From Pararoseomonas baculiformis (GTDB lineage Bacteria > Pseudomonadota > Alphaproteobacteria > Acetobacterales > Acetobacteraceae), in NCBI RefSeq assembly GCF_017813395.1, contig NZ_JAGIZB010000005.1, positions 186,001 to 250,000 on the forward strand: 64,000 nucleotides of DNA, in the 5' to 3' direction. Positions within the stretch are counted from its first letter, which is position 1; each line of letters opens with the position of its first letter. This document shows, in pieces, positions 41,166-50,500 of this stretch. A program made the translations under genes and the position numbers. Below the pieces are notes generated by a model. It ran no database searches and had not been told where the DNA came from. It saw nothing but the letters and a program-made list of their open reading frames with translations.

Positions 41166-41982
41166 GCGGAGAGGTTTCGCCCTCGTCTTCGCGCTCTGGA
41201 TCGCGCTCCTCCTCGGCGTCGCCGGAACCGTGGTCACGCGGCTCTCCTCGGCCGATGCCGGGGCCGCACGGATCGAGGCGGATCTGGCTGCGGCACGCAG
41301 CGCGGCGGAGGGCGGGATCTGGTACGCCGCCCATCAGCTCGCGGCGCGGGAGATATCCGCCCGCCCGCCCCGCTCGCGCTTCACGATCGCACTCGGCGGT
41401 GCCGGGGTGGTGGTGGACACGGTGGACGAGGACGGGCGCATCGATCTCAACACGGCGCCCGAGCCGCTCATCGCCGCCATGTTCCAGGCCGCGGGCCTGG
41501 AAGAGCCCGCGGCGCGGCAACTCGCATCCCGCGTTCTCGACTGGCGCGACCCCCTCTCCTCCCTCCGCCCCCGCACGGCCGGGACAGGCGGGGGAGGACC
41601 AAGGCGCCAGGCCTTCGTCACCGCGAATGAGCTTGCCCTGATCCCAGGCGTGGGGCTGGCGCTGGCCGAAGCACTGGAAGGCGCCGTCACCGTTCATACG
41701 AACAGCAGCTATCCGGCATGGGAGGCAGCGCCACCGGCCGTGCAGGCCATCCTGCAACATGCGGCGGGCGAGATGCCTGACAGGCAGGCTCAGGCCGGGC
41801 GGCCCGGCAACGCCGCTTCCATGGGTTCGCGGGCGGGGCGCCGGATGATCTGGCGCATCCGGTCGAGCGCGCAGCGCGGCGCTGTGACAGCGCATGTGGA
41901 TGCCGTCGTGATGCTGGCGCCCAACGCTGGAACACCCGGCAGGATCCTGATGTGGCGCGGCGCCTCCCGAGCCGACGGATAG
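41146..41982 (+). CDS. gspK: Type II secretion minor pseudopilin GspK
   Basis: 278 residues. The prepilin leader ends RRG and the mature helix FALVFALWIALLLGVAG lacks Glu5, which is characteristic of GspK at the pseudopilus tip. The body includes VDEDGRIDLNTAPEPLI and TANELALIPGVGLALAEAL, the helix-hairpin-type segments of GspK. It is slightly shorter than usual. It overlaps gspD by 20 bases and ends the plus-strand gsp genes. Confidence 0.85.
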   Translation: MRFRCAERRGFALVFALWIALLLGVAGTVVTRLSSADAGAARIEADLAAARSAAEGGIWYAAHQLAAREISARPPRSRFTIALGGAGVVVDTVDEDGRIDLNTAPEPLIAAMFQAAGLEEPAARQLASRVLDWRDPLSSLRPRTAGTGGGGPRRQAFVTANELALIPGVGLALAEALEGAVTVHTNSSYPAWEAAPPAVQAILQHAAGEMPDRQAQAGRPGNAASMGSRAGRRMIWRIRSSAQRGAVTAHVDAVVMLAPNAGTPGRILMWRGASRADG

Positions 41983-42126
41983 ACATCCAGGGCAAGATGC
42001 TGCCGTTCGCCAGAAGCCCTGAGATTCATGGCTGATCTGAAGACGAGCGAACTTCGACCATCCCCGGATCGGGGAACACTTCCCTCCCGCGCGCAAGGCG
42101 GTCGCGAGATCACCGCGTCAGAATTC

Positions 42127-42156
42127 TTTACAGAAACGATCTTGGCGACTTATGAT
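42127..42156 (+). promoter_or_regulatory. Sigma-70-like promoter for the PEP-CTERM gene
   Basis: TTTACA (42127-42132), an 18-base spacer and TATGAT (42151-42156) each match consensus at 5 of 6 bases. They lie in a locally AT-rich part of the 357-base gap 41983-42339, which otherwise holds no gene I can support. Transcription from here would leave a leader of about 175 bases before the ATG at 42340. Confidence 0.5.
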
Positions 42157-42339
42157 TTTCTGAGTCTCCCACAAGAGAACACGCAAATATCATCTTGCGC
42201 CGACTGAAACCGTTGCTGCGAAGAAGTGAAACTTGATAGGTTCCGCTCGCCGCCAATCAGGATGGCCGCTGCACTGGACAACGATGACATCCAGCTTTGC
42301 GCGCCATCCATGCTGACACGCCTTCGCCGGGAGACAGAA

Positions 42340-43029
42340 ATGCGCTCTAAGTTGCTAGCCGGACTTCTCGCATCGGTTCTCGCCTTTGGCGCCGGAACCG
42401 CCGATGCGGCACTCCTGACCTATTCGAACCGCGCAGATTTCCTCGCCGACACGGGCGCGACATCGGCAAGCGGAGTCTTCCCTTCCGACCAGAGAGGGGC
42501 CTCCAGCATCAGGATTGGGCAGATTACCTATTCCGCTGCTGCGGCGGCAACGCCCTTCGACGTCGGCCTGATTGATTCGGCTCACTTCCCTGGCCAGCGG
42601 CTGCTCAGCGTCACGGGCCGCGACCAGCTCAACATCCGCTCGCATACGGCGCCCATCTACAGCCTCGGCTTCGACTTCGTCGAGCTCGAGAACGATCCGG
42701 GGCGCAATGGCCGGTTCATCGATTCCACCTTCACGGTGACGTTGCTGAACGGCGCGAGCAACATCATCGACATGTTCACCTTCAACGCGCCGAACGACGT
42801 GGCGGCATTCGTCGGCGTGTGGTCCACTGATCCCTTCGACCGCATCCGCATCCGCGAGACCGTAGGCGCCGCCGAGAACGAACTTTTCGGGCAGGTCTAT
42901 ACCGGGCGGACCGCGTTGGACATTTCGCAGATTCCTGTACCGGAGCCCGCAGCAGGCCTCGTGATGGGCATGAGCCTCCTGATGCTGGCCGGCGTGCTCC
43001 GCCGGCGGACAAGGCAGGCGCAATCCTGA
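42340..43029 (+). CDS. PEP-CTERM sorting-signal protein
   Basis: 229 residues with a Sec signal peptide (LLAGLLASVLAFGAGTADA), a beta-rich exported domain (LTYSNRADFLADTG, YSLGFDFVELENDPG) and a C-terminal sorting tag: VPEP, a membrane helix (AAGLVMGMSLLMLAG) and RRR. Such tags are processed by exosortase at the membrane, commonly in bacteria that make an extracellular polysaccharide. The ATG at 42340 follows GGGAGA; an open frame extends upstream without a ribosome site. No exosortase gene is in the window. It has its own probable promoter after gspK. Confidence 0.85.
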   Translation: MRSKLLAGLLASVLAFGAGTADAALLTYSNRADFLADTGATSASGVFPSDQRGASSIRIGQITYSAAAAATPFDVGLIDSAHFPGQRLLSVTGRDQLNIRSHTAPIYSLGFDFVELENDPGRNGRFIDSTFTVTLLNGASNIIDMFTFNAPNDVAAFVGVWSTDPFDRIRIRETVGAAENELFGQVYTGRTALDISQIPVPEPAAGLVMGMSLLMLAGVLRRRTRQAQS

Positions 43030-43032
43030 TCC

Positions 43033-44034
43033 ATGCCGTTCCGCACGCCGCGGAACTCCGGCCGACTGCCCGGCTCCTCCAGCGGGACCGGGCAGTTCGC
43101 ATGTCCCAAGCATACGCCGGCCACGCTCCCGCTCTCGCTGCGCCGGGGATGGAGGCGGACAGGTTGCTCGCTCCTCCTGGCCGGCTTCCTGGCAATGATG
43201 GCACTGCCTGGCCAGGCGCAGACGGCAGAACAGGACGGACGCCTGTGCCAGCAGGCCATTGCTGAGCAGGAACCTGGATCGGGCCTTCCGCCAGGCCTTC
43301 TCCATGCCATCGCCATTGTCGAAAGCGGCCGACGGCTTGCGCGCACGGGTCGGGTCATCCCGTGGCCCTGGTCCTACAATGTGAGTGGCCGGGGATACAT
43401 GGCAGCCACCAAGGCGCAGGCGGTCGCCGAGGTCTCGGCGCTTCTCGCGGCAGGCCAGCGCTCGATCGATATTGGCTGCATGCAGATCAACCTGCTGCAT
43501 CATCCCGAGAGCTTCTCCAGCCTGGATGAGGCTTTCGATCCCCAGGCCAATCTCCGCTATGCGGTGCGCTTCCTTCGGGAACTGCATGCGAGGCATGGGG
43601 ACTGGAACATGGCTGTCCGGCGCTATCATTCGGGCCAGCCGGACCGCGGGGAGGCCTATCGCCAGCGTGTCGAAGCCGGCGCGGGCAGCATTCCTCAGCC
43701 GACGAGCGTTTCGGTCGTCCCCCCCGCGGCGCGTGCCTGGAGTTTCGCGCTGCTACCCGGCCTTGCCACGGCAGAGCGACAATCGGCAGAGCGGCACCAG
43801 GCGGCGCTCGCGCAACTTGCCACGCTCAGAAGCCTGGCCACCACGGATCCGGCCGCAGCACTCCGGGCCCTTGGCGACCCCCGGCAGTTCAGCGCCCTGT
43901 CGGCGGAGCAGCGCGCGGGGATGGCGAACCTCTCCCGGTTCTATGCGGGGGTGCAGGCCGCGCGCAGCAGGGCAAGGGCAGAACTGGGACATGGCGGCGC
44001 CCGGGCCACCCAGTCACTCGCGCGGACGCAGTAG
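43033..44034 (+). CDS. Secreted lytic transglycosylase (SLT domain)
   Basis: 333 residues; the start is uncertain because the signal-like segment (CSLLLAGFLAMMALPGQAQ) begins about residue 45, so the true start may be internal. The catalytic domain has Glu in AIAIVESGRR (about 97), GCMQINLLHHP (about 149) and AVRRYHSG (about 200), the SLT/VirB1-like pattern that cuts murein glycan strands to anhydro-muropeptides. The C-terminal 100 residues are Ala-rich helices of unknown role. It lies just after the PEP-CTERM gene and may help large envelope machines cross the wall. Confidence 0.75.
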   Translation: MPFRTPRNSGRLPGSSSGTGQFACPKHTPATLPLSLRRGWRRTGCSLLLAGFLAMMALPGQAQTAEQDGRLCQQAIAEQEPGSGLPPGLLHAIAIVESGRRLARTGRVIPWPWSYNVSGRGYMAATKAQAVAEVSALLAAGQRSIDIGCMQINLLHHPESFSSLDEAFDPQANLRYAVRFLRELHARHGDWNMAVRRYHSGQPDRGEAYRQRVEAGAGSIPQPTSVSVVPPAARAWSFALLPGLATAERQSAERHQAALAQLATLRSLATTDPAAALRALGDPRQFSALSAEQRAGMANLSRFYAGVQAARSRARAELGHGGARATQSLARTQ

Positions 44035-44175
44035 GCCAGCGCGACGGAAGGGAGCTTCGCCGCAGTTGCAGGACCCCAGCGACATCGCCAGGGGCTTGGC
44101 GGAACGCTTCAGCTCTCTGATGTGTGCCGCTCGGCGAAGCCTTGCACACGCCCTCATCCGGAGGGCGGCGAGGCC

Positions 44176-44583
44176 TCATCCAGGGGCGGCAAGTTCCGCC
44201 AGCGCCTCCGCCCGCGGCAGCACCTCCGCCACAGGGGCGTCGATTCCGGCCGTCCAGGCCGGGCCGCCACGCGGGCGGGGCGCGAAATGGGCGCGGAGGG
44301 CGCGCGTGCCCTCGATGCGGGCCACATCGAACATGCGCCAGCCCTCCCCGGGGTCGCCGGGCCCGCGTGCCAGGCCGGCGGTCTGCCAGGTGAGCAGCCC
44401 GACGCGCCCCGTGCCCATCTGGCCGATGGCATGGGGATGCACGACGCGCCAGGCGCCGCCATAGAGCAGTTCCAGCGCGCGGCGCTCGCGCACAGCCAGG
44501 GCAAGGCGGGCAACGCGGCGGCGGAGATGTGGGGGAAGGGGCGGGGACGCGATGGCGCGGAGCCCCGCAGGGGTCTTGCGCAT
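44176..44583 (-). CDS. Small WYL-like domain protein
   Basis: 135 residues. The middle part (LAVRERRALELLYGG, VVHPHAIGQ, GRVGLLTWQ, GWRMFDVARIEG) has the strand pattern of WYL ligand-binding domains, but no DNA-binding helix-turn-helix precedes it. WYL-only proteins are usually accessory regulators that sense nucleic acids or ligands. The upstream DNA is AT-rich (around 44600-44620) compared with the gene. Function is not established. Confidence 0.5.
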   Translation of the reverse strand: MRKTPAGLRAIASPPLPPHLRRRVARLALAVRERRALELLYGGAWRVVHPHAIGQMGTGRVGLLTWQTAGLARGPGDPGEGWRMFDVARIEGTRALRAHFAPRPRGGPAWTAGIDAPVAEVLPRAEALAELAAPG

Positions 44584-44624
44584 GACCCCGATATGGTCAT
44601 TACAGTCCTGATTTTAAAGGCCGA

Positions 44625-44942
44625 TCAGCCTTCCAGCGTGGCAAGCCATTCCGCATAGGGTGTGTTCCGCGCCATGTGCCGGTTCAGGTCCGGGGCGCCG
44701 TCCTTCCACCAGACCGGGCCGCGTTCACCGAGTTCCCGCTTGGCCACATCCACAGCGGCCCGCGCGGCCTTCAGCCCGGTATCATCGCCGTTCCGGAGCG
44801 CCACCCCCACAGCCCGGCGCGCCGCCATCAGGGCACGCGTCAGCTCCCCCCGGTGCTCCGCCGGCAGGTTCGGATCGGCCATGCGCCACAGCCGCCCGCG
44901 CACCACGAAGTAGCGGCCATCGGGGGTGACGGGGTGCCGCAA
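44625..44942 (-). CDS. Small conserved-type hypothetical protein next to metW
   Basis: 105 residues with a TTG start directly abutting the metW stop. Features are YFVVRGRLWRMADPNLP at the N-terminus and GPVWWKDGAPDLNRHMARNTPYAEWL near the C-terminus. I have the impression of a widespread alphaproteobacterial family of unknown function, but no domain name. The abutting junction suggests co-expression with metX-metW. Confidence 0.65.
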   Translation of the reverse strand: MRHPVTPDGRYFVVRGRLWRMADPNLPAEHRGELTRALMAARRAVGVALRNGDDTGLKAARAAVDVAKRELGERGPVWWKDGAPDLNRHMARNTPYAEWLATLEG

Positions 44943-45590
44943 TCAGCCCTTGCGCCGGAGCAGGAACAGCGCCTGCTCCCCGAAGAGATTCGCCAGGCGC
45001 AGGCTTTCGCGCCAGGGGGCGCGCATGCCGTGCTCGTCCACCGCCAGCCAGCCATCCACCGCGTAGCCATCCTTCTCGCACAGGGCGACGAAGTCCAGGA
45101 TGGTGCAGGGGTGGATGTTCGGCGTCTCGTACCAGGGCCGGTTCCAGGTGTCCGTATCCGGCATCCGCCCGGTCCAGAGCAGGCGCCAGCGCATCTGCCA
45201 GTGGCCGAAATTCGGAAAGGAGATGATGGCGTAGCGCCCGATGCGCAGCATCTGCCGCAGCACCTCGCGCGGCCGCTCCACGGCCTGCAGCGTGCGGGAG
45301 AGCACGACATAGTCGAAGGCGCCATCGGGATAATGCGCGAGGTCCGCATCCGCATCGCCATGGATCACGGCCAGGCCGGCGGCGACCGCGCGCGTGGCCT
45401 CGGCCATGTCGATCTCGATGCCGCGCGCATCGGCCCGCTTCTCGCGCGTCAGATGGTCGATCAGCGCGCCGTCGCCGCAGCCGATATCCAGCACCTTCGC
45501 GCCTTCCGGGATCATCTCGGCGATGAGCCGCAGGTCCAGGCGCATGTTCTTGGCGACGTAGCGGATCTCTTCCTTCGGGCGGATGCCCAT
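44943..45590 (-). CDS. metW: Methionine biosynthesis protein MetW
   Basis: A 215-residue methyltransferase-fold protein with motif I in VLDIGCGDGALIDHL (about 32-46) and SFPNFGHWQMRWRLLWTGRMP (about 128-148), typical of MetW. MetW is paired with MetX in proteobacteria and supports homoserine acylation; a SAM-dependent reaction has not been assigned. It starts two bases after the metX stop. Confidence 0.92.
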   Translation of the reverse strand: MGIRPKEEIRYVAKNMRLDLRLIAEMIPEGAKVLDIGCGDGALIDHLTREKRADARGIEIDMAEATRAVAAGLAVIHGDADADLAHYPDGAFDYVVLSRTLQAVERPREVLRQMLRIGRYAIISFPNFGHWQMRWRLLWTGRMPDTDTWNRPWYETPNIHPCTILDFVALCEKDGYAVDGWLAVDEHGMRAPWRESLRLANLFGEQALFLLRRKG

Positions 45591-45592
45591 GG

Positions 45593-46759
45593 TCAGACCC
45601 CCACCGCATCGGCAGCACCGCCGAGGAAGCCGCCCAGCGCCGCATGGAACTCGGGCTCGTCCAGCAGGAAGGCGTCGTGGCCCTTGTCCGAGTTCAGCTC
45701 GATGAAGGAAACGCGCGCGGCAGCCCTGTTCAGCGCACGGGTGATGGCGCGGCTCTCCGCGGTGGGGAACAGCCAGTCCGAGGAGAAGGAGGCGACGAAG
45801 AAGCGCGTCGGCGTGCCCTGGAAGGCCAGGGAGAGATCTCCGTCATGGTCCGCCGCCAGGTCGAAGTAATCCATCGCGCGGGTGATGGTGAGGTAGGAAT
45901 TCGCGTCGAAGCGGCGGATGAAGGTGCTGCCCTGGTGGCGAAGATAGCTCTCCACCGCGAAGACATCCTCCAGGAAGGTCACCGCCTTCGCGCCCTGGAG
46001 CCGGCGGCCGAATTTCCGCGTCAGCGCGCTTTCCGAGAGATAGGTGATATGCGCCACCATGCGCGCCACCGAGAGGCCCTGCGCCGGCAGCCGCCCCTCC
46101 TTCCAGTAGGCGCCGCCGCACCAGTCCGGATCGGCATGGATGGCCGCGCGCCCCACCTCGTGGAAGGCGATGTTCTGGGCGGAGTGATGGGCGGCGGTGG
46201 CGATGGGCGCGCAGGCGAAGACCGCCTCGGGGTAGGTCGCCGCCCATTGCAGCGCCTGCATCCCGCCCATCGAGCCGCCGACCACGGCGAGCAGCCGCTC
46301 GATCCCCAGATGCTCGACCAGGCGTTTCTGGGCACGCACCATGTCGCGGATGGTCACGCTGGGGAAATCGATCCCCCAGGGGCGGCCCAGGCCGCGGCCC
46401 CCGGCATCCGTCATCTCCTCCCGCGGGCCGGAACTGCCCATGCAGCCGCCCAGCACATTGGCGCAGATGACGAAGAAGCGGTTGGTGTCCACCGGCAGGC
46501 CCGGCCCGACCAGGGCGGACCACCAGCCCGGCTTGCCTGTCAGGGGCTGCGTCTCGGCCACGTACTGGTCGCCCGTCAGGGCATGGCAGATCAGCACCGC
46601 GTTGCTGCGCGCCTCGTTCAGCGTGCCATAGGTACGGTAGGCCACGGCCAGCGGGGCCAGCATCGTGCCGGAATCCAGCATCAGGCCATCGGGGAAGACG
46701 ACCCGCTGGTGATCCACCTGAGGCAGCGATGCAACGGCCTGGTTCATGGGCGGGAGCAT
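45593..46759 (-). CDS. metX: Homoserine O-acyltransferase MetX
   Basis: 388 residues, alpha/beta-hydrolase fold. It acylates homoserine, with acetyl-CoA or succinyl-CoA, as the first committed step of methionine synthesis. Nucleophile Ser is in [12 protein letters not shown] (about 162), Asp in [12 protein letters not shown] (about 325) and His in [12 protein letters not shown] (about 358); [11 protein letters not shown] lies near 58. The ATG at 46759 follows GGGAGG at 6 bases; ATG 46747 is an alternative. No SAM riboswitch was seen in the short leader. Confidence 0.93.
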   Translation of the reverse strand: MLPPMNQAVASLPQVDHQRVVFPDGLMLDSGTMLAPLAVAYRTYGTLNEARSNAVLICHALTGDQYVAETQPLTGKPGWWSALVGPGLPVDTNRFFVICANVLGGCMGSSGPREEMTDAGGRGLGRPWGIDFPSVTIRDMVRAQKRLVEHLGIERLLAVVGGSMGGMQALQWAATYPEAVFACAPIATAAHHSAQNIAFHEVGRAAIHADPDWCGGAYWKEGRLPAQGLSVARMVAHITYLSESALTRKFGRRLQGAKAVTFLEDVFAVESYLRHQGSTFIRRFDANSYLTITRAMDYFDLAADHDGDLSLAFQGTPTRFFVASFSSDWLFPTAESRAITRALNRAAARVSFIELNSDKGHDAFLLDEPEFHAALGGFLGGAADAVGV

Positions 46760-46912
46760 TAGGAGCCTCCCGGCGGGGGGGCAAGGCGGCGTTTCGCGCG
46801 GATGGGGCGCCCTGGCCGCGCCCCCTGGCCCCCGGGGCCGGGTTTAGCACCCGGGAAGCCACGCGCTGCCTTGGCGCCCCGCCCATCGGGCGCTAGACCC
46901 GCCGGACCCCTC

Positions 46913-47779
46913 ATGCACGGTCACATGTCCGATCCTGCCCTCACCGATCCCTCCGTCGTGCAGCCTCTCGCCCTGGCGGCGGCGCGCGCCGAGTTCGACG
47001 CGATCGACAACCAGGTCCATGACCTGCTGATGCGCCGCGCCGCCCTCTCGGCCCAGCTCTCGGCCCAGGGCATGAAGGCCGGCGGCGCCAGCTTCCGGCC
47101 GGGGCGGGAGGCGCTGATCCTGCGCCGCCTGCTGGCCCGGCATAGCGGGCCCATGCCGCGGGCCACCGTGGCGCGGCTGTGGCGTGAGGTGATTGCCTCC
47201 TCGCTCAGGCTGCAATCCGCCTTCTCGGTTGCCACCATGGCGGGCTGCGAAGCCCTGGCGCGCGGCCATTTCGGGCTGGACACGCCGCTGCGCATGCATG
47301 CCACTCCGGCCCGGGTCCTTTCCTTCCTTTCGGCCGGGGAGGCCTCGGTGGCCATTCTCCCCTCCCCCGCCGATGGCGAGCCGCCGGAGGCGGCCTGGTG
47401 GATCAGCCTCGATTCCCCCCGGCTGCAGGTGGTGGGCGCCCTGCCCTTCCTGATGGGGCCGGGGCAGATGCTTCCCAGCGCCCTGGTGGTGGCCCCGTTC
47501 GGCGCGGATGCCACCCCGCGGGACCGGGGGCTCATCCGGCTGGAACGGGCACCCAACACGTCCCGCGATGCGCTGGTCTCCAACCTTGCCGCCGCCGGGC
47601 TGGCACCGCTGCGCGTGATCCTCTCGGCCGATGGGCTGCGCGCCCTGGTGGAGGTGGAGGGGCTGATCACGCCCGAGGACCCGCGCCTGGCCGGCCTGGC
47701 CGCGCTTCGCCCCTGGCCCGTCGGCGGCTATGCCGAGCCGGAGCCGGAAACCCCCGCCACCCAGGCCGAACCCGCCTGA
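46913..47779 (+). CDS. Chorismate mutase-like protein with degenerate prephenate dehydratase-like tail
   Basis: About 289 residues. The N-terminal 90 residues form an AroQ helix bundle ([49 protein letters not shown]). The rest ([30 protein letters not shown]) recalls a prephenate dehydratase fold as in the bifunctional P-protein, but the conserved Thr-Arg-Phe catalytic motif is not visible, so the dehydratase activity looks lost. An ATG at 46925 is an alternative start. It lies 47 bases before hisC and tyrA, in an aromatic amino-acid run. Confidence 0.72.
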   Translation: MHGHMSDPALTDPSVVQPLALAAARAEFDAIDNQVHDLLMRRAALSAQLSAQGMKAGGASFRPGREALILRRLLARHSGPMPRATVARLWREVIASSLRLQSAFSVATMAGCEALARGHFGLDTPLRMHATPARVLSFLSAGEASVAILPSPADGEPPEAAWWISLDSPRLQVVGALPFLMGPGQMLPSALVVAPFGADATPRDRGLIRLERAPNTSRDALVSNLAAAGLAPLRVILSADGLRALVEVEGLITPEDPRLAGLAALRPWPVGGYAEPEPETPATQAEPA

Positions 47780-47825
47780 GCCCCTTCCGGGGCCCCTGGC
47801 CCCGCCCGTTCAGAGAGATGCCGCC

Positions 47826-48908
47826 ATGCCCGTGATGCCGCGCCCCTCCATCCTCTCGGTCGAGCCCTATGTGGGCGGCGAGTCCAAGGTCCCGGGCGTG
47901 AACCGGATCGTGAAGCTCTCCTCGAACGAAGGGGCCTTCGGCCCGCCCCCCGCCGCCTCGGCCGCCATCGCGGAAATGGCGCGGGAGGCGCATCGCTACC
48001 CCGATGGCGGCGCCACCGCCCTGCGGGAGGCAATCGGCCGGCATCATGGCCTCGACCCCGCCCGCATCGTGGTCGGCAACGGCTCGGACGAGCTGCTGGC
48101 CCTGCTCATCCTCGCCTATGGGGGCGAGGGGACGGAGCTGGTCATGTCCGCCCATGGCTTCCTGATGTATGAGCTAACCGGCCGCTGGGCCGGGTGCCAG
48201 ATCATCAAGGTGCCCGAGAAGAACCTGGTGGCGGATGTGGACGGGCTGATCGCCGCCTGCGGCCCGCGCACCCGCCTGGTGATCCTGGCCAACCCGAACA
48301 ACCCGACCGGCGCCCTGCTGCCGCAGGGCGAGGTGAACCGCCTGCGCGCCGGGCTGCGCGAGGACATCCTGCTGATCCTCGATTCCGCCTATGCCGAATA
48401 TGTGGAGGACTCGGACTACGATCCCGGCCAGGCGCTGGTGGATGCCGGTTCCAACACGGTGATGACCCGCACCTTCAGCAAGGTCTGGGGCCTGGGCGGC
48501 ATGCGGCTGGGCTGGGCCTATGCCCCCGCCGCCATCATCGACGTGCTGAACCGCGTGCGCGGCCCCTTCAACGTCAACGCTGCCGCCATGGCCGCCGGCA
48601 TCGCCGCCCTGTCCGAGCCGGACTGGGTGAAGAAGAGCGTGGCCCATAACGGCGAATGGCGCGCGAGGCTGACGCAGGGGATGGAGAAGCTGGGCCTGAA
48701 GGTCCATCCCAGCCATGGCAACTTCCTGCTGGTGGATTTCGGCAGCGCGGAAGCCGCGAAGGCCGCCGATGCTCATCTGCGCTCGCGCGGGCTGATCGTG
48801 CGCGGCGTGGGGGTCTATGCCCTGCCGACCTGCCTGCGCATCACCATCGGCAATGCCGAGGAATGCCAGATGGTGCTCGATGCCCTGGCAGACTTCCGGC
48901 ATGGCTGA
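47826..48908 (+). CDS. hisC: HisC-type PLP aminotransferase (histidinol-phosphate/aromatic)
   Basis: 360-residue class I/II aminotransferase. It has [11 protein letters not shown] near the N-terminus, NPNNPTGAL (about 158), DSAYAEYVE (about 186) and the PLP-lysine motif [15 protein letters not shown] (about 217). In this setting, between a chorismate mutase-like gene and tyrA, it may transaminate aromatic substrates such as prephenate or phenylpyruvate as well as histidinol phosphate. It overlaps tyrA by 8 bases. Confidence 0.88.
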   Translation: MPVMPRPSILSVEPYVGGESKVPGVNRIVKLSSNEGAFGPPPAASAAIAEMAREAHRYPDGGATALREAIGRHHGLDPARIVVGNGSDELLALLILAYGGEGTELVMSAHGFLMYELTGRWAGCQIIKVPEKNLVADVDGLIAACGPRTRLVILANPNNPTGALLPQGEVNRLRAGLREDILLILDSAYAEYVEDSDYDPGQALVDAGSNTVMTRTFSKVWGLGGMRLGWAYAPAAIIDVLNRVRGPFNVNAAAMAAGIAALSEPDWVKKSVAHNGEWRARLTQGMEKLGLKVHPSHGNFLLVDFGSAEAAKAADAHLRSRGLIVRGVGVYALPTCLRITIGNAEECQMVLDALADFRHG

Positions 48909-49791
48909 GGAACCCCTCTTCCAGCGCCTCTGCATCGTCGGGCCGGGCCTCGTCGGCTCCTCCATCCTGCGCGTGGCGAAGGAGCGCGGCGACATCGCCG
49001 CCACCCTCGTCGCCACGGCGCGCAGCGAGCACACGCTGGAGCGCGTGCGGGCGCTGGGAATCGCCGATGTGGTGGAGGCCGATGCGGCGAAGGCCGTCCA
49101 GGGCTGCGACGCGGTGATCCTCTGCGTGCCCGTGGGCGCCTATGCCGGGGTGATGGCGCATATCGCGCCGCATCTTGCCCAGGGCTGCATCCTCAGCGAC
49201 GTGGGATCGACCAAGGGCAGCGTGCTGCGGGATCTCACGCCCCTGCTGCCCGAGGGCGTGCACCTCATCCCTGCCCATCCCATGGCGGGCACGGAGCATT
49301 CCGGGCCGGATGCGGGCTTCGCGGAGCTGTTCAAGGGCCGCTGGTGCATCGTCACCCCGCCGCCCGGCGCCGATCCGGCGGCGGTGGAGAAGGTGCGCGC
49401 CCTGTGGGAGCGGGCCGGCTCGATGATCGAGACGATGGATGCGGTGACGCATGACAAGGTCGTCGCCATCGTCTCCCACCTGCCGCACCTCATCGCCTTC
49501 ACCATCTGCGGCACGGCGGACGACCTGGCGCAGGAAACACGGGAGGCGGTGCTGCGCTTCGCCGCATCCGGCTTCCGCGACTTCACCCGCATCGCGGCGA
49601 GCGACGTGGACATGTGGCGCGACATCTTCCTGAACAACCGCGAGGCGGTGCTGGAAATGCTGGCGCGACTGACCGAGGACGCCCAGGCCTTTGGCCGCGC
49701 CATCCGCTGGGGCGAGGCAGGCTTTATCGAGGACCGCATCCGACGCGGACGCAAGATCCGCCGCTCGCTGATCGAACTGAAGCAGGCCTGA
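48901..49791 (+). CDS. tyrA: Prephenate/arogenate dehydrogenase
   Basis: 296 residues. The N-terminal Rossmann fold has [15 protein letters not shown] (GxGxxG, about 14) for NAD(P). [23 protein letters not shown] (about 122-135), [19 protein letters not shown] (about 180) and the helical C-terminal dimer domain are all TyrA hallmarks. It oxidatively decarboxylates prephenate (to hydroxyphenylpyruvate) or arogenate (to tyrosine). The ATG overlaps hisC, so both are translated together. Confidence 0.92.
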   Translation: MAEEPLFQRLCIVGPGLVGSSILRVAKERGDIAATLVATARSEHTLERVRALGIADVVEADAAKAVQGCDAVILCVPVGAYAGVMAHIAPHLAQGCILSDVGSTKGSVLRDLTPLLPEGVHLIPAHPMAGTEHSGPDAGFAELFKGRWCIVTPPPGADPAAVEKVRALWERAGSMIETMDAVTHDKVVAIVSHLPHLIAFTICGTADDLAQETREAVLRFAASGFRDFTRIAASDVDMWRDIFLNNREAVLEMLARLTEDAQAFGRAIRWGEAGFIEDRIRRGRKIRRSLIELKQA

Positions 49792-49833
49792 AGGCGGGCA
49801 CGCTGGACAGCGTCCTTCCTGATCTGCTGGTTC

Positions 49834-50068
49834 CCGGAGAGGGCGCTGCCCTCTCCGGACCTCACCCGCCAAGGGCCTGAGGCCCTTGGAACCCCGTCTG
49901 GCTGCCGCGGATACCATGCAAACAGGGTTTCTGAGCCCTTATCCTGCCCTTGCAGTCGCCTCCGGTCATGGACCGGAGGCGCACCGCAGCCGAGCTTTTC
50001 TAAAACTTCAGAAAAAGATGATGGTGAGGGGTCCGGGGAGAGGAAGAATTCCTTCTTCCTCTCCCCGG
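49834..50068. repeat. Cluster of four perfect inverted repeats in a 297-base gap
   Basis: The gap between tyrA and the next gene (49792-50088) holds no supported gene. It contains an 11-bp stem CCGGAGAGGGC (49834-49858), a 10-bp stem CCAAGGGCCT (49869-49889), an 11-bp stem CGCCTCCGGTC (49957-49981) and a 16-bp stem beginning CCGGGGAGAGGAAGAA (50033-50068), plus an A/T-rich patch near 49995-50015. The first is well placed as a tyrA terminator. Together they resemble a REP/BIME-like element, but no second copy is seen here. Confidence 0.7.
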
Positions 50069-50088
50069 GACAGACCACCACCGCAGAA

Positions 50089-50376
50089 TTAGAAAGCACC
50101 GCCAAAATCAGATCTGCCGGAATTCCGGCACTCCAATGCATCCGCGAAAGCGCCAGCCAGAGCGGCCGCGAGTTTCGCCCGGTCGCGGATACCGATCAGT
50201 GTCTGGGGCATGGCCTGCCCATCGGAGTCCTGCTGGAGATGCCGCATCAGCCGGTTCCGCGCCGTTTCCAGTGCCGCGCGGTGCGCATCCGGGGGCAGCC
50301 CGGCCGGCACGGCATCCACAAGGGCAAGCCGAAGGGCGAGGCGCAGGGCCTCGAAGTCAGGATCCCGATGGGGCAA
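50089..50376 (-). CDS. Hypothetical protein, 95 aa
   Basis: A probable gene with a TTG start preceded by GGAGAG at about 7 bases. The product is a small helical, Ala/Leu/Arg-rich protein (LRLALRLALVDAVPAGLPPDAH; RAKLAAALAGAFADAL) with no membrane segment or known motif. I do not recognise it. It sits alone between the hairpin cluster and the flavin-type protein gene. Confidence 0.45.
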   Translation of the reverse strand: MPHRDPDFEALRLALRLALVDAVPAGLPPDAHRAALETARNRLMRHLQQDSDGQAMPQTLIGIRDRAKLAAALAGAFADALECRNSGRSDFGGAF

Positions 50377-50448
50377 TTGGCTCTCCGCACCCGGTGGACG
50401 GGAACGGGAGTGTTTTCTCCCGGCGCTTCTTGGCCCCTCAGCCGCAAA

Positions 50449-50478
50449 GGCGGGGCGGGGCCATCCTGCCGCCCCGCC
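50449..50478 (-). terminator. Hairpin downstream of the PNPOx-type gene
   Basis: A 10-bp stem (GGCGGGGCGG / CCGCCCCGCC) with a 10-base loop, 23 bases after the stop of the minus-strand flavin-type gene. No T-tract. A likely transcript end. Confidence 0.5.
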
Positions 50479-50500
50479 CTCCCGGGTTGCAATGCCCGCG

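Noticed and set aside
46760-46912. SAM-II or other SAM riboswitch upstream of metX
   Set aside because: The metX leader is short and lacks the conserved pseudoknot core sequences I would expect.
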